Shown here piece after piece: positions 29,406 to 36,788 of a stretch of DNA of 64,000 bases. Under the pieces are notes generated by a model. The model ran no database searches. It was not told where the DNA came from and worked only from the letters and a program-made list of their open reading frames with translations. Position 1 is the stretch's first letter, and every line of letters starts with the position of its first letter. Made by a program: the position numbers and the translations under genes. Source of the DNA: Gordonibacter pamelaeae (GTDB lineage Bacteria; Actinomycetota; Coriobacteriia; Coriobacteriales; Eggerthellaceae); assembly GCF_042665095.1 (NCBI RefSeq), contig NZ_JBHTBV010000009.1. The stretch is one strand, 5' to 3'.

Positions 29406-29933
29406 GTGAAGGTTGCCGTCGTCGGATACGCCGGTTCGGGGAAATCCACGTTCGCCCGCAGGCTGGGCGATGCGCTCTGCATTCCGGTGCAGCATCTCGA
29501 CCAGGTGTTCTACACTTCGAATTGGCAGGAGCGTGATAAGGGGGAGGCGCGGGACCTTGCCGAGGCGTTCCTCGACGTCAACGACGCCTGGGTCGTAGAC
29601 GGGACCTACCATAGGCTCGCCCTCGCGCGCCGGCTGGAGGCGGCGGACGTCATCGTGATCTTCGCTTTTCCGCGTCGCACCTGCTTGGCTCAAGCGTGGC
29701 GCCGCTCCCGCCGCTATGCGCATCGCGTTCGCCCCGACATGGCCGACGGCTGCATTGAGCGGCTCGACGCGGAGTTCGTTCTATGGCTGGTTTGGAAAGG
29801 CCGCACGCGCTCGCATCGAAAGCGCTTCGAGGAGATCCGCCGCGACTATGCGGAAAAAACGGTCGTCGTGAGGAGCCGCGACGAGGTGGAACGGCTTTTC
29901 TGCCGCCTCGCCGCATCGCCGTCTTCGAACTGA
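29406..29933 (+). CDS. P-loop kinase-like protein (adenylate kinase/FlaR-related)
   Basis: A 175-residue soluble protein with Walker A GYAGSGKST at residues 7-15. It has the AAA_17/FlaR-type layout: HLDQVFYTSNWQERD near 35 and VVDGTYHRLALARRLEAAD near 63, with a DXVIVIFAF strand. Later arginines (RRSRRYAHR) could form the lid. These proteins are often called topology modulation or shikimate/adenylate-kinase-like, with unclear substrate. GTG 29406 follows GGGAAGGAGG. Confidence 0.7.
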   Translation: MKVAVVGYAGSGKSTFARRLGDALCIPVQHLDQVFYTSNWQERDKGEARDLAEAFLDVNDAWVVDGTYHRLALARRLEAADVIVIFAFPRRTCLAQAWRRSRRYAHRVRPDMADGCIERLDAEFVLWLVWKGRTRSHRKRFEEIRRDYAEKTVVVRSRDEVERLFCRLAASPSSN

Positions 29934-30010
29934 GGCTGCGAAACGGGCTGGGCTCCCATGGTCTTTTCCTTGGCATTTCGGCCTGTCAGATGCGTGCCCG
30001 GCCGCGCAGA

Positions 30011-30019
30011 TGCTACAAT
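30011..30019 (+). promoter_or_regulatory. Extended -10 promoter of pyrK-pyrD-pyrF
   Basis: TGCTACAAT is an extended -10 (TGn before TACAAT). No convincing -35 is present. The start would lie near 30026. No PyrR motif or terminator follows, unlike the other two pyr blocks. Confidence 0.55.
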
Positions 30020-30089
30020 CGGCCATCGGGAGACGAAGAACGCGCGCCGTCGGGCACAACCGCGGCGGCGCACAACCGAAAGGACGAAC

Positions 30090-30899
30090 GTGGCACTCGT
30101 CAACGAGCGGGCGCGCATCCTCGCCAACGGGGAAGTCGGCCCCAACCTCTACCTCATGGAGCTCGCGGCCCCGCGCATCGCGGCCAGCATCGAGCCGGGG
30201 CAGTTCGTGCATATGAAGGTGCCGAACATGGAGGCGCACATCCTGCGCCGCCCGTTCTCGGTATACGCGCGCGACACGGCTGCCGGGACGCTCGAGATAC
30301 TCTACCAGGCCGTGGGCTTCGGCACCGACCACATGACGCGCATCGAGCCCGAGCGCTGCGAGCACGTCTCGGGAGCAGAGCTCGTCGGCCCCGTCGGGCG
30401 CGCTTGGCAGCCGCCCGCGGACGCGCGCCGGGCGCTCCTCGTGGGCGGGGGCGTGGGCGCGGCCCCGCTCTTCATGCTGTGCGAGCAGCTGGTCGGCGCC
30501 GGCGTGCGCACCGACGTCGTGCTGGGCGCGCAGACCGAGGCCGCGCTCACCTGCCGCGCGCGCTACGAGGCCCTGCTCGACGCGCCGCCGCGCTGCGCCA
30601 CCGACGACGGCAGCTTCGGCCGCGAGGGCTTCTGCACCTCGCTCGTGGACGAGGCGCTGGCTGAGGCCGCCGAGGCGGGCGAACCCTACGGCTACCTGGC
30701 CGTGTGCGGGCCGGAGCCCCTCATGAAGATCGTGGCCGGCATGGCCGCCGAGGCGGGCGTGCCCTGCGAGGTCTCCCTGGAGAAGCGCATGGCGTGCGGT
30801 GTCGGGGCCTGCCTGTCGTGCGTGGTCGACACGGTGGACGGAAAGAAGCGGGCCTGCGTCGACGGCCCGGTGTTCGATGCGCGGAAGGTGGTGTGGTAG
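30090..30899 (+). CDS. pyrK: Dihydroorotate dehydrogenase B electron-transfer subunit
   Basis: A 269-residue FAD and 2Fe-2S protein that passes electrons from PyrD to NAD+. FAD-binding block RRPFSVYA near 52, NAD-binding GGGVGAAPLFML near 118, and the 2Fe-2S cysteines in CGVGACLSCVV plus a later C (KRACVDGPVF) near 232-262. GTG 30090 has GAAAGGACG upstream. It directly abuts pyrD (stop then ATG), as expected for subunits of one PyrDK complex. Confidence 0.92.
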   Translation: MALVNERARILANGEVGPNLYLMELAAPRIAASIEPGQFVHMKVPNMEAHILRRPFSVYARDTAAGTLEILYQAVGFGTDHMTRIEPERCEHVSGAELVGPVGRAWQPPADARRALLVGGGVGAAPLFMLCEQLVGAGVRTDVVLGAQTEAALTCRARYEALLDAPPRCATDDGSFGREGFCTSLVDEALAEAAEAGEPYGYLAVCGPEPLMKIVAGMAAEAGVPCEVSLEKRMACGVGACLSCVVDTVDGKKRACVDGPVFDARKVVW

Positions 30900-31853
30900 A
30901 TGGCCGGGATCGAGAACGCGCTGCCACTCGCGACGGCTCCGACAAGCGTCAAGATGGCCGTGAACCTGGGCGGCCTCAAGATGAAGAACCCGGTCACCGT
31001 GGCGTCGGGCACGTTCGCCGCCGGCCGCGAGTACGGCGACTTCGTGGACGTGGCCTGCCTGGGCGCCGTCACCACGAAGGGCGTGTCCCTGAACGGCTGG
31101 GAGGGCAACGCGAGCCCCCGCATCGCCGAGACGCCCTCGGGCATGCTCAACTCCATCGGGCTGCAGAACCCCGGCGTCGCGCACCTGAAAGAGCACGACC
31201 TGCCGTGGCTGGCCGAGCGCGGCGCGACGACCATCGTGAACGTGTCGGGCCACAGCTTCGACGAGTACGTGCAGGTGATCGAAGCGCTCGAGGACGCGCC
31301 GGTGGACGCCTACGAGGTGAACATCTCGTGTCCGAACGTGGACGCGGGCGGCATGACCATCGGCACGTGCACCGATAGCGTGGAGGCCGTGGTGTCCCGC
31401 TGCCGCGCGGCCACGAAGCGCCCGCTCATCGTGAAGCTCACCCCCAACGTCACCGACGTCGCCGAGATCGCGCGCGCCGCCGTGGCCGCCGGCGCCGACG
31501 CGCTCTCGCTCATCAACACGCTGCTCGGCATGGCCATCGACGCGGAGCGCCGCCGCCCCGTGCTCGCGCGCGGCGTGGGCGGCCTGTCGGGCCCGGCCGT
31601 GAAGCCGGTGGCGCTGCGCATGGTGTGGGAGGTGCGCAAGGCCGTGGACGTGCCGCTGCTCGGCATGGGCGGCATCTCGTGCGCGACCGACGCGGTGGAG
31701 TTCATGCTGGCGGGGGCCACGGCGGTGGCCGTTGGCACCGCGAATTTCGTGAATCCGCACGCCACGGTTGAAATCATCGACGGAATAGCGCAGTATTGCG
31801 AGAGACACGGAGTGAAAGACGTGCAGGAGCTGATAGGAGCGTTGGAATGGTGA
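30900..31853 (+). CDS. pyrD: Dihydroorotate dehydrogenase B catalytic subunit (class IB)
   Basis: A 317-residue FMN enzyme that oxidises dihydroorotate to orotate. Class 1 features are NLGGLKMKNPVTVASGTF at the start, NISCPNVDAGG near 140 with the catalytic cysteine region, and the FMN-phosphate stretch GMGGISCATDAVEFMLAGA near 255. Class IB is supported by the adjacent pyrK. It overlaps pyrF by 7 nt. Confidence 0.94.
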   Translation: MAGIENALPLATAPTSVKMAVNLGGLKMKNPVTVASGTFAAGREYGDFVDVACLGAVTTKGVSLNGWEGNASPRIAETPSGMLNSIGLQNPGVAHLKEHDLPWLAERGATTIVNVSGHSFDEYVQVIEALEDAPVDAYEVNISCPNVDAGGMTIGTCTDSVEAVVSRCRAATKRPLIVKLTPNVTDVAEIARAAVAAGADALSLINTLLGMAIDAERRRPVLARGVGGLSGPAVKPVALRMVWEVRKAVDVPLLGMGGISCATDAVEFMLAGATAVAVGTANFVNPHATVEIIDGIAQYCERHGVKDVQELIGALEW

Positions 31854-32572
31854 ATTCGTTCGAGGATATCCCCGCGCGCGACCGCGTGATCGTGGCGCTC
31901 GACTGCGGCATCGAGGAGGCCTTCGACCTCGCCGACCAGCTGCAGGGCAAGGCTACGTGGATGAAGGTGGGCATGACGCTGTTCTACGCGAACGGCCCGG
32001 CCATCGTCTATGCCCTCAAGGAGCGCGGCTTCAAAGTGTTCCTCGACCTCAAGTTCCACGACATCCCGCACCAGGTGGAGGGCGCCGCGTACGCTGCCGC
32101 CGGCAGCGGGGCCGACATGCTCACCATGCACACGGTGGGCGGCGTCGACATGATGGCGGCCGCCCAGAAGGGCGCCGAGCGCGCGGCCGCCGAGTACGGC
32201 CACGAGGTTCCGGCAACGCTCGGCATCACGGTGCTCACCAGCATGAACGACGCGGCGCTCGCCGAGACGGGCGTGAGCCGCGCCATGGCCGACCAGGTGG
32301 TGGTGCTGGCCGAGCAGGCCAAGCGCGCCGGCATCTCCGGCGTGGTGGCCTCGCCGCAGGAGGCTGCGCGCCTGCGCGAGATCCTGGGGCCGGACGCATA
32401 CATCGTCACGCCGGGCGTGCGCCCCGCCGGTGCCGCCAAGGGCGACCAGAGCCGCGTGGCAACGCCTGCCGAGGCGTTCGCCAACGGCGCCTCGCACATC
32501 GTGGTGGGCCGTCCCATCACGCAGGCCGACGACCCTGCCGCCGCGTTCGAGGCCATCGCGGCGGAGCTGTAG
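31847..32572 (+). CDS. pyrF: Orotidine 5'-phosphate decarboxylase
   Basis: A 241-residue TIM-barrel enzyme that makes UMP. It begins RVIVALDCGIEEAFDLAD; the catalytic lysine-aspartate array is DLKFHDIPHQV near residue 64-74; the phosphate-gripper VTPGVRP lies near 188. Start ATG 31847 sits in the end of pyrD. Orotate phosphoribosyltransferase (pyrE) is not in this window. Confidence 0.95.
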   Translation: MVNSFEDIPARDRVIVALDCGIEEAFDLADQLQGKATWMKVGMTLFYANGPAIVYALKERGFKVFLDLKFHDIPHQVEGAAYAAAGSGADMLTMHTVGGVDMMAAAQKGAERAAAEYGHEVPATLGITVLTSMNDAALAETGVSRAMADQVVVLAEQAKRAGISGVVASPQEAARLREILGPDAYIVTPGVRPAGAAKGDQSRVATPAEAFANGASHIVVGRPITQADDPAAAFEAIAAEL

Positions 32573-32679
32573 AACCGTTCGCGCACGGTGGCGGGGGAGC
32601 GTTTCCCCCGTTCGACCTCGGCGAGCGACCGTTCGTAACGGTTGTGCGACGAAACGGGTCCGGCGCGCGGGCCTGCTCC

Positions 32680-32758
32680 TACAATGTGTGGCATCGCGCG
32701 GGAATTTTTTGGAATTACGGCGATTGACAAGGCAAGACGGACGAAGGCGTGATAGTAT
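32680..32758 (+). promoter_or_regulatory. Candidate promoters of mihF
   Basis: TACAAT at 32680-32685 and, nearer the gene, TTGACA (32724-32729) followed by an extended -10 TGATAGTAT (32750-32758). The spacing of the latter pair (23 bp) is too long, so the extended -10 may act alone. The region 32573-32679 has no gene. Confidence 0.4.
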
Positions 32759-32795
32759 CACGGAATCGCTTTTGAACAAGAAGGAGAGATACACG

Positions 32796-33104
32796 ATGGC
32801 TATTCCTCAACTCAGCCCGGAAGAACGTCAGGCGGCTCTGGAGAAGGCGAAGGCGGCCCGCATCAAGCGCGCCGAGGTTCGTGACGAGCTGAAAAGCGGC
32901 AAGCTCACCTTGGCGAAGGTTCTCGAGATGAAGAACGATCCCGTGGTCGGCCGCATGAAGGTTTCCACGCTCATCGAGACCATGCCGGGCTACGGCAAGG
33001 CCAAAGCCGAGAAGATCATGAAGGAGCTGCAGATCGCCGAGAGCCGCCGCCTGCGCGGTTTGGGCGAGCGCCAGCAGACCGCCTTGCTGGAGCGTTTGGG
33101 CTAA
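32796..33104 (+). CDS. mihF: Actinobacterial integration host factor mIHF
   Basis: A 102-residue DNA-binding protein unrelated in sequence to E. coli IHF. It has a basic helical N-terminal half (ERQAALEKAKAARIKRAEVR), then a helix-two-turn-helix-like stretch LIETMPGYGKAKAEKIMKEL near 65-84 typical of mIHF, and an RRLRGLGERQ tail. In actinobacteria it compacts and bends DNA and sits before gmk and rpoZ, as here. AAGGAGAG precedes the ATG. Confidence 0.9.
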   Translation: MAIPQLSPEERQAALEKAKAARIKRAEVRDELKSGKLTLAKVLEMKNDPVVGRMKVSTLIETMPGYGKAKAEKIMKELQIAESRRLRGLGERQQTALLERLG

Positions 33105-33111
33105 ACGCTGC

Positions 33112-33684
33112 ATGCGACACGGTAATCTGTTCGTTATCTCTGGGCCATCAGGTGCCGGCAAGGGCACGCTGGTGGCCCGTCTGTTGCGCGAGGTGCCCGA
33201 CGCCTGGGTGTCGCGCTCCGTCACGACGCGCGCCCCGCGCGAGGGCGAGGTGGACGGCGTCCATTACCAGTTCGCGTCGGCCGAGGAGTTCCAAGACCTC
33301 GTGGACACCGACGGGCTCTTGGAGTGGGCGACCTATGCGGGCAACCGCTACGGCACGCCCCGCGCGACCGTCGAGGACCACATGGCCTGCGGCGAGCAGG
33401 TCATCCTCGAGATCGACGTCCAAGGCGCCTTCCAGGTGCGCGACAAGATGCCCGCCGCCCGCCTCGTGTTCATCGAGCCGCCGTCGCTCCAGGTGCTCGA
33501 GGAGCGCCTGCGCGGACGCGGAACCGAGAGCGACGAGGTGATCGAGGCGCGCATGAAAGCGGCCGAGGTGGAGCTTTCGCGCAAAATGGAGTATGATATG
33601 CGGCTGGTAAACGACAACCTTGACGAGGCGACCGATGCCCTGGTGCGCTACGTCAACGAGCAAGCCGAGAAAGCACGAGGTTAA
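33112..33684 (+). CDS. gmk: Guanylate kinase
   Basis: A 190-residue enzyme that phosphorylates GMP/dGMP to GDP. Walker A-like ISGPSGAGKGT is at residues 7-17; the GMP-binding stretch VSRSVTTRAPREGEVDGVHYQF follows near 34-55; EVDVQG-type EIDVQG is near 100. Length typical. It begins 7 nt after mihF and is followed 7 nt later by rpoZ. Confidence 0.95.
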   Translation: MRHGNLFVISGPSGAGKGTLVARLLREVPDAWVSRSVTTRAPREGEVDGVHYQFASAEEFQDLVDTDGLLEWATYAGNRYGTPRATVEDHMACGEQVILEIDVQGAFQVRDKMPAARLVFIEPPSLQVLEERLRGRGTESDEVIEARMKAAEVELSRKMEYDMRLVNDNLDEATDALVRYVNEQAEKARG

Positions 33685-33691
33685 ACGCTCT

Positions 33692-33952
33692 ATGAGTATC
33701 ATCGAACCCAAGATCGACGTACTGCTGGACAGGACCGACAACGACCGCTTCCTGCTGTGCGCCCTCGCTTCGAAGCGCGCGCACGACATCAACGACATGA
33801 TGCGCGGCCAGCGCGACCGCGCCATTCAGCTGCAGACGGCGGTCGAGATCGCCCGCGCGGCCGACAAGAAGCCGCTGTCGCTCGCCTTCAACGAGATCGC
33901 CCGCGGCGAAGTGTCGTACGACCCGAACTCCATCGACATCAAGAACCATTAA
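33692..33952 (+). CDS. rpoZ: RNA polymerase omega subunit
   Basis: An 86-residue protein with the omega core: DVLLDRTDNDRFLLCALASKRAHDIND near the start and KPLSLAFNEIARGEVSYDP near the end. Omega promotes assembly of the beta' subunit. ATG 33692 fits the family; upstream codons overlap gmk. It ends the mihF-gmk-rpoZ group. Confidence 0.93.
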   Translation: MSIIEPKIDVLLDRTDNDRFLLCALASKRAHDINDMMRGQRDRAIQLQTAVEIARAADKKPLSLAFNEIARGEVSYDPNSIDIKNH

Positions 33953-33981
33953 GGTTCCGCCGTTCTCCGAACGGCGGAACC
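33953..33981 (+). terminator. Terminator hairpin after rpoZ
   Basis: GGTTCCGCCGTTC pairs perfectly with GAACGGCGGAACC around a TCC loop, a 13-bp stem starting right at the stop codon. There is no T-tract, so it may act as an intrinsic terminator of the GC-rich type or only as a 3' end stabiliser. Confidence 0.65.
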
Positions 33982-33991
33982 TGTCGACGCT

Positions 33992-34099
33992 GCGAAGCCC
34001 CGAAGCGCCCGATCTTGCCGCTCCAAGCATTCCTCGCGTACCGCGAAGTACGCTTTGGAATGCTTTCGCGGCAATCTCGAGCGCTTCGGGGCTTCTCGC
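33992..34099. repeat. 108-bp imperfect inverted repeat with inner hairpin
   Basis: The left side (33992-34033, GCGAAGCCCCGAAGCGC... AAGCATTCC) pairs with the right side (34057-34099) over about 40 positions with a few mismatches. The centre is a further hairpin GCGTAC-CGCGAA-GTACGC (34036-34053). It contains no gene-like frame and lies between rpoZ and thiI. The remaining 34100-34216 has one more short pairing, CGCCAACC with GGTTGGCG. Confidence 0.7.
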
Positions 34100-34216
34100 T
34101 GACTTACTACGCCAACCGGCACGCTTGTTTTCGCACTTTGCGCGAATTGCGCGACCTGCTAGGTTGGCGACCGCGCCCGCGCGGACCGTTCGAACCTGCG
34201 AACCCGGGGGACTCCC

Positions 34217-35476
34217 ATGACTGACTTCCAACGCATCATCCTCGTCCATTACCATGAGATCGGCCTCAAGGGCCACAACCGCGCCTCGTTCGAGACACGG
34301 CTTCTGAAGAACCTCGAGGCGCTGCTCGCGCCGTTCCCCGTGGTCACGATCCATCGCATCTCGGGGAGGCTGTGCGTGTTTTTGCGCGAGGGCACGGATT
34401 GGGACACGGCCGTCGAGGCGTCCGAGGTCGCAGGGCGCGTGCCGGGCGTGGCGCGCGTGTCGAGCGGCTTCAAGTGCGAGCGCGACCTGGACGAGATGGC
34501 CCGCGCGGCCGTGCTCGCGCTCTCGGAGGCGGGCGAGTTCTCCACGTTCAAGGTGGCGGCGCGGCGCAACCACACCGACTTCGCCACCGGGTCGATGGAG
34601 ATGAACCAGATCATCGGCGGCGCGCTCTGCGAGGCATGCCCCGACAAGGGCGTGCGCATGAAGAACCCCGACGTCACGGTGGGGGTCGAGGTCGTGCAGA
34701 ACGCGTCGTACGTCTACGCGCGCTCCGTGCCGGGCGTCGGGGGCTTGCCGGTGGGCAGCTCGGGCAAGGTGGTGTGCCTGCTGTCGAGCGGCATCGACTC
34801 GCCGGTGGCCACGTGGAAGCTGGCGCGCCGCGGCGCGGTGTGCATCGGCGTGCACTTCTCCGGTCGCCCGCAGACCTCGGACGCGAGCGAGTACCTGGTG
34901 GACGACATCGCGCGCGTGCTGGAGCGCACGGGCTGCATCGCGCGCGTGTACACGGTGCCGTTCGGCGACTACCAGCGCGAGATCGCGCTCACGGTGCCGC
35001 CCGAGCTGCGCGTCATCATGTACCGCCGCCTCATGTTCAAGGTGGCCGAGGCGCTGGCTGCGCGCGAGCGCGCCGGGGCGCTCGTGACGGGGGAGAGCCT
35101 GGGGCAGGTGGCCTCGCAGACGCTCGACAACATCCGCGCCACGGACGACGCGGTGGACCTGCCCGTGTTTCGGCCGCTCATCGGCACGGACAAGCTGGAG
35201 ATCATCCGCGAGGCCGAGCGCCTGGGCTCCTACGAGATATCGTCGCAGGACGCGCCCGACTGCTGCACGCTGTTCATGCCCCGCAGTCCCGAGACCCACG
35301 CGAAGCTCCCGGTAGTGCGCGAGGCGGAGTCCGTGCTGCCCGTGGAGCGCTGGGTGGCCGAGCTGGTGGAGGCCGCCGAGGTGCGCGACTACGCCTGCCC
35401 CGCCTACAAGCCGAAGCCGCGCCGCGATGCAGGCGGGGCGGGGCAGGGCGGCGCCGAGGATACTGCACGCGCCTGA
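34217..35476 (+). CDS. thiI: tRNA 4-thiouridine synthetase / ThiI
   Basis: A 419-residue protein with an N-terminal ferredoxin-like and THUMP domain (to about residue 165) and a PP-loop adenylase domain with SSGIDSP near 193-199. It activates U8 of tRNA for thiolation and may give sulfur for thiamin. The C-terminal DCCTLFMPRSPETHAKL is conserved. It lacks the rhodanese domain of E. coli ThiI, as usual in Gram-positive bacteria, so the sulfur path must use a separate cysteine desulfurase. The last ~20 residues are low-complexity. Confidence 0.92.
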   Translation: MTDFQRIILVHYHEIGLKGHNRASFETRLLKNLEALLAPFPVVTIHRISGRLCVFLREGTDWDTAVEASEVAGRVPGVARVSSGFKCERDLDEMARAAVLALSEAGEFSTFKVAARRNHTDFATGSMEMNQIIGGALCEACPDKGVRMKNPDVTVGVEVVQNASYVYARSVPGVGGLPVGSSGKVVCLLSSGIDSPVATWKLARRGAVCIGVHFSGRPQTSDASEYLVDDIARVLERTGCIARVYTVPFGDYQREIALTVPPELRVIMYRRLMFKVAEALAARERAGALVTGESLGQVASQTLDNIRATDDAVDLPVFRPLIGTDKLEIIREAERLGSYEISSQDAPDCCTLFMPRSPETHAKLPVVREAESVLPVERWVAELVEAAEVRDYACPAYKPKPRRDAGGAGQGGAEDTARA

Positions 35477-36074
35477 CGCAGGGGACGGGCATCGAGGAGG
35501 CGGCAGCGGCTTTCCAGTGACGGCTCTCCGTCGGTTTCTTCCGGAATCCCCTTTCCGCGCATTCTGAACGGTCGGGCGCCGGGCGCCTTGCTTTGCGGCA
35601 GGAATCGAAGGTTATTCGTCGCTGGAGGTGGCCTGCCAACCGCTTGCGTGCTTTCTTGAGGATGAGTCCCTGCGTTTCCCCTGGTGGCGCGTCGGCGTTT
35701 TACGCAAGCCGCCGGCTTTGCGCCCGGCTACGACGAATAGCTTTCAAAAGCTGCCACGAACCGCGGTTCTCCGCGCGCGGTCTCATGCGGTCCCCGAAAA
35801 CGGGTTGCCGTGCCATGTCCGGACGACGCTCCAAGGCGACCATTTCACCCCTTCCGAATTTATCCCTCCTTTTCGCTGGATCCGTGTTGGAAACGGGCAA
35901 GCTTCTGCCGGTCGCCGCGCTGGATCCGCGTCAGATCCGCGTCAGCCCTGCGTGGTGCTCCCGACGGTTCCCGTGCAAGGTTGCGGCGCTATGATCGGGG
36001 GGCGGGCGAAGGGTGCCGCCGCCTAACTCGGGCGGCCCCTTCCCGCCTGCATCCGGTCGAGGACGGGAGGGGCC
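35477..36074. other. 598-bp gene-free region before comEA
   Basis: No frame shows gene-like composition or a ribosome binding site. GC is lower than in genes, with a short tandem repeat GATCCGCGTCA twice (about 35933-35954). CGAAAACGGGTTG at 35795-35807 is identical to part of the left arm of repeat copy A at 28989-29001. It may contain decayed repeats; nothing else is seen. Confidence 0.5.
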
Positions 36075-36785
36075 ATGTCGTTTCAGCGGAGCGCGCAGTC
36101 GTGGCGGGCACGGCTGCACCTGTCGGGCGCGCGCCTGCCCGTGCTGGTGGGCGTGACGGCCGTGGCCATCGTCGTCATGGTTTGCGCGGGCAGGCTGCTG
36201 CTCGACGCCGCGTCGTCGGAGGGCTTCGCGGTCGTGCAGCCGGGCGATGCGGAGCAGGCGGCCGGCGACGGGGATGCCGAGGCTGCGGCCGATGCGGGCG
36301 CTTCGCAGGCCGCCCCCGCGCCGCTGCGCGTGCACGTGGGAGGCGCGGTGGCCGCACCCGGCGTGTACGACCTGGCCGAGGGCGCGCGGGTGCTCGATGC
36401 CGTGGAGGCGGCGGGCGGCTTCGCCGAGGGGGCCGCGCGCGACGCGCTCAACCTGGCGCGGGCCGTGTCCGACGGCGAGCAGGTGGTCGTGCCGAGCGAG
36501 GCGGACATCGCCGCGCAGGAGGCGGTGTCGGCGGGCGCAGGCGGTGCTGCAGCGGGCGCAGGCGCCTCCGCTGCTGCGGGCGGGGCGGGCGGGAAGGTCA
36601 ACATCAACACGGCCTCGGCCGCGCAGCTGGACACGCTCCCCGGCGTGGGCGCCTCCACGGCCGAGAAGATCGTCGCCGACCGCGAGGCCAACGGTCCCTT
36701 CAAGACGGTCGAGGACCTGAAACGCGTCTCCGGCATAGGCGACAAGAAGTTCGCGGCGCTCGCGGACGCGATCTGCGTCGGCTGA
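36075..36785 (+). CDS. comEA: ComEA competence DNA-receptor protein
   Basis: A 236-residue protein. A membrane anchor lies at about residues 20-42, then an Ala-rich linker, an SLBB-type domain (LRVHVGGAVAAPGVYDL near 80) and a C-terminal double helix-hairpin-helix (VNINTASAAQLDTLPGVGAST near 172, then VSGIGDKKFAALAD). ComEA binds double-stranded DNA outside the membrane and hands it to ComEC. The stop of comEA is 3 nt before comEC. Other competence genes are not in view. Confidence 0.9.
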   Translation: MSFQRSAQSWRARLHLSGARLPVLVGVTAVAIVVMVCAGRLLLDAASSEGFAVVQPGDAEQAAGDGDAEAAADAGASQAAPAPLRVHVGGAVAAPGVYDLAEGARVLDAVEAAGGFAEGAARDALNLARAVSDGEQVVVPSEADIAAQEAVSAGAGGAAAGAGASAAAGGAGGKVNINTASAAQLDTLPGVGASTAEKIVADREANGPFKTVEDLKRVSGIGDKKFAALADAICVG

Positions 36786-36788
36786 CCC

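Noticed and set aside
35628..36026. 132-residue plus-strand frame before comEA
   Set aside because: Composition looks random, there is no ribosome binding site and no recognisable domain; treated as gene-free.
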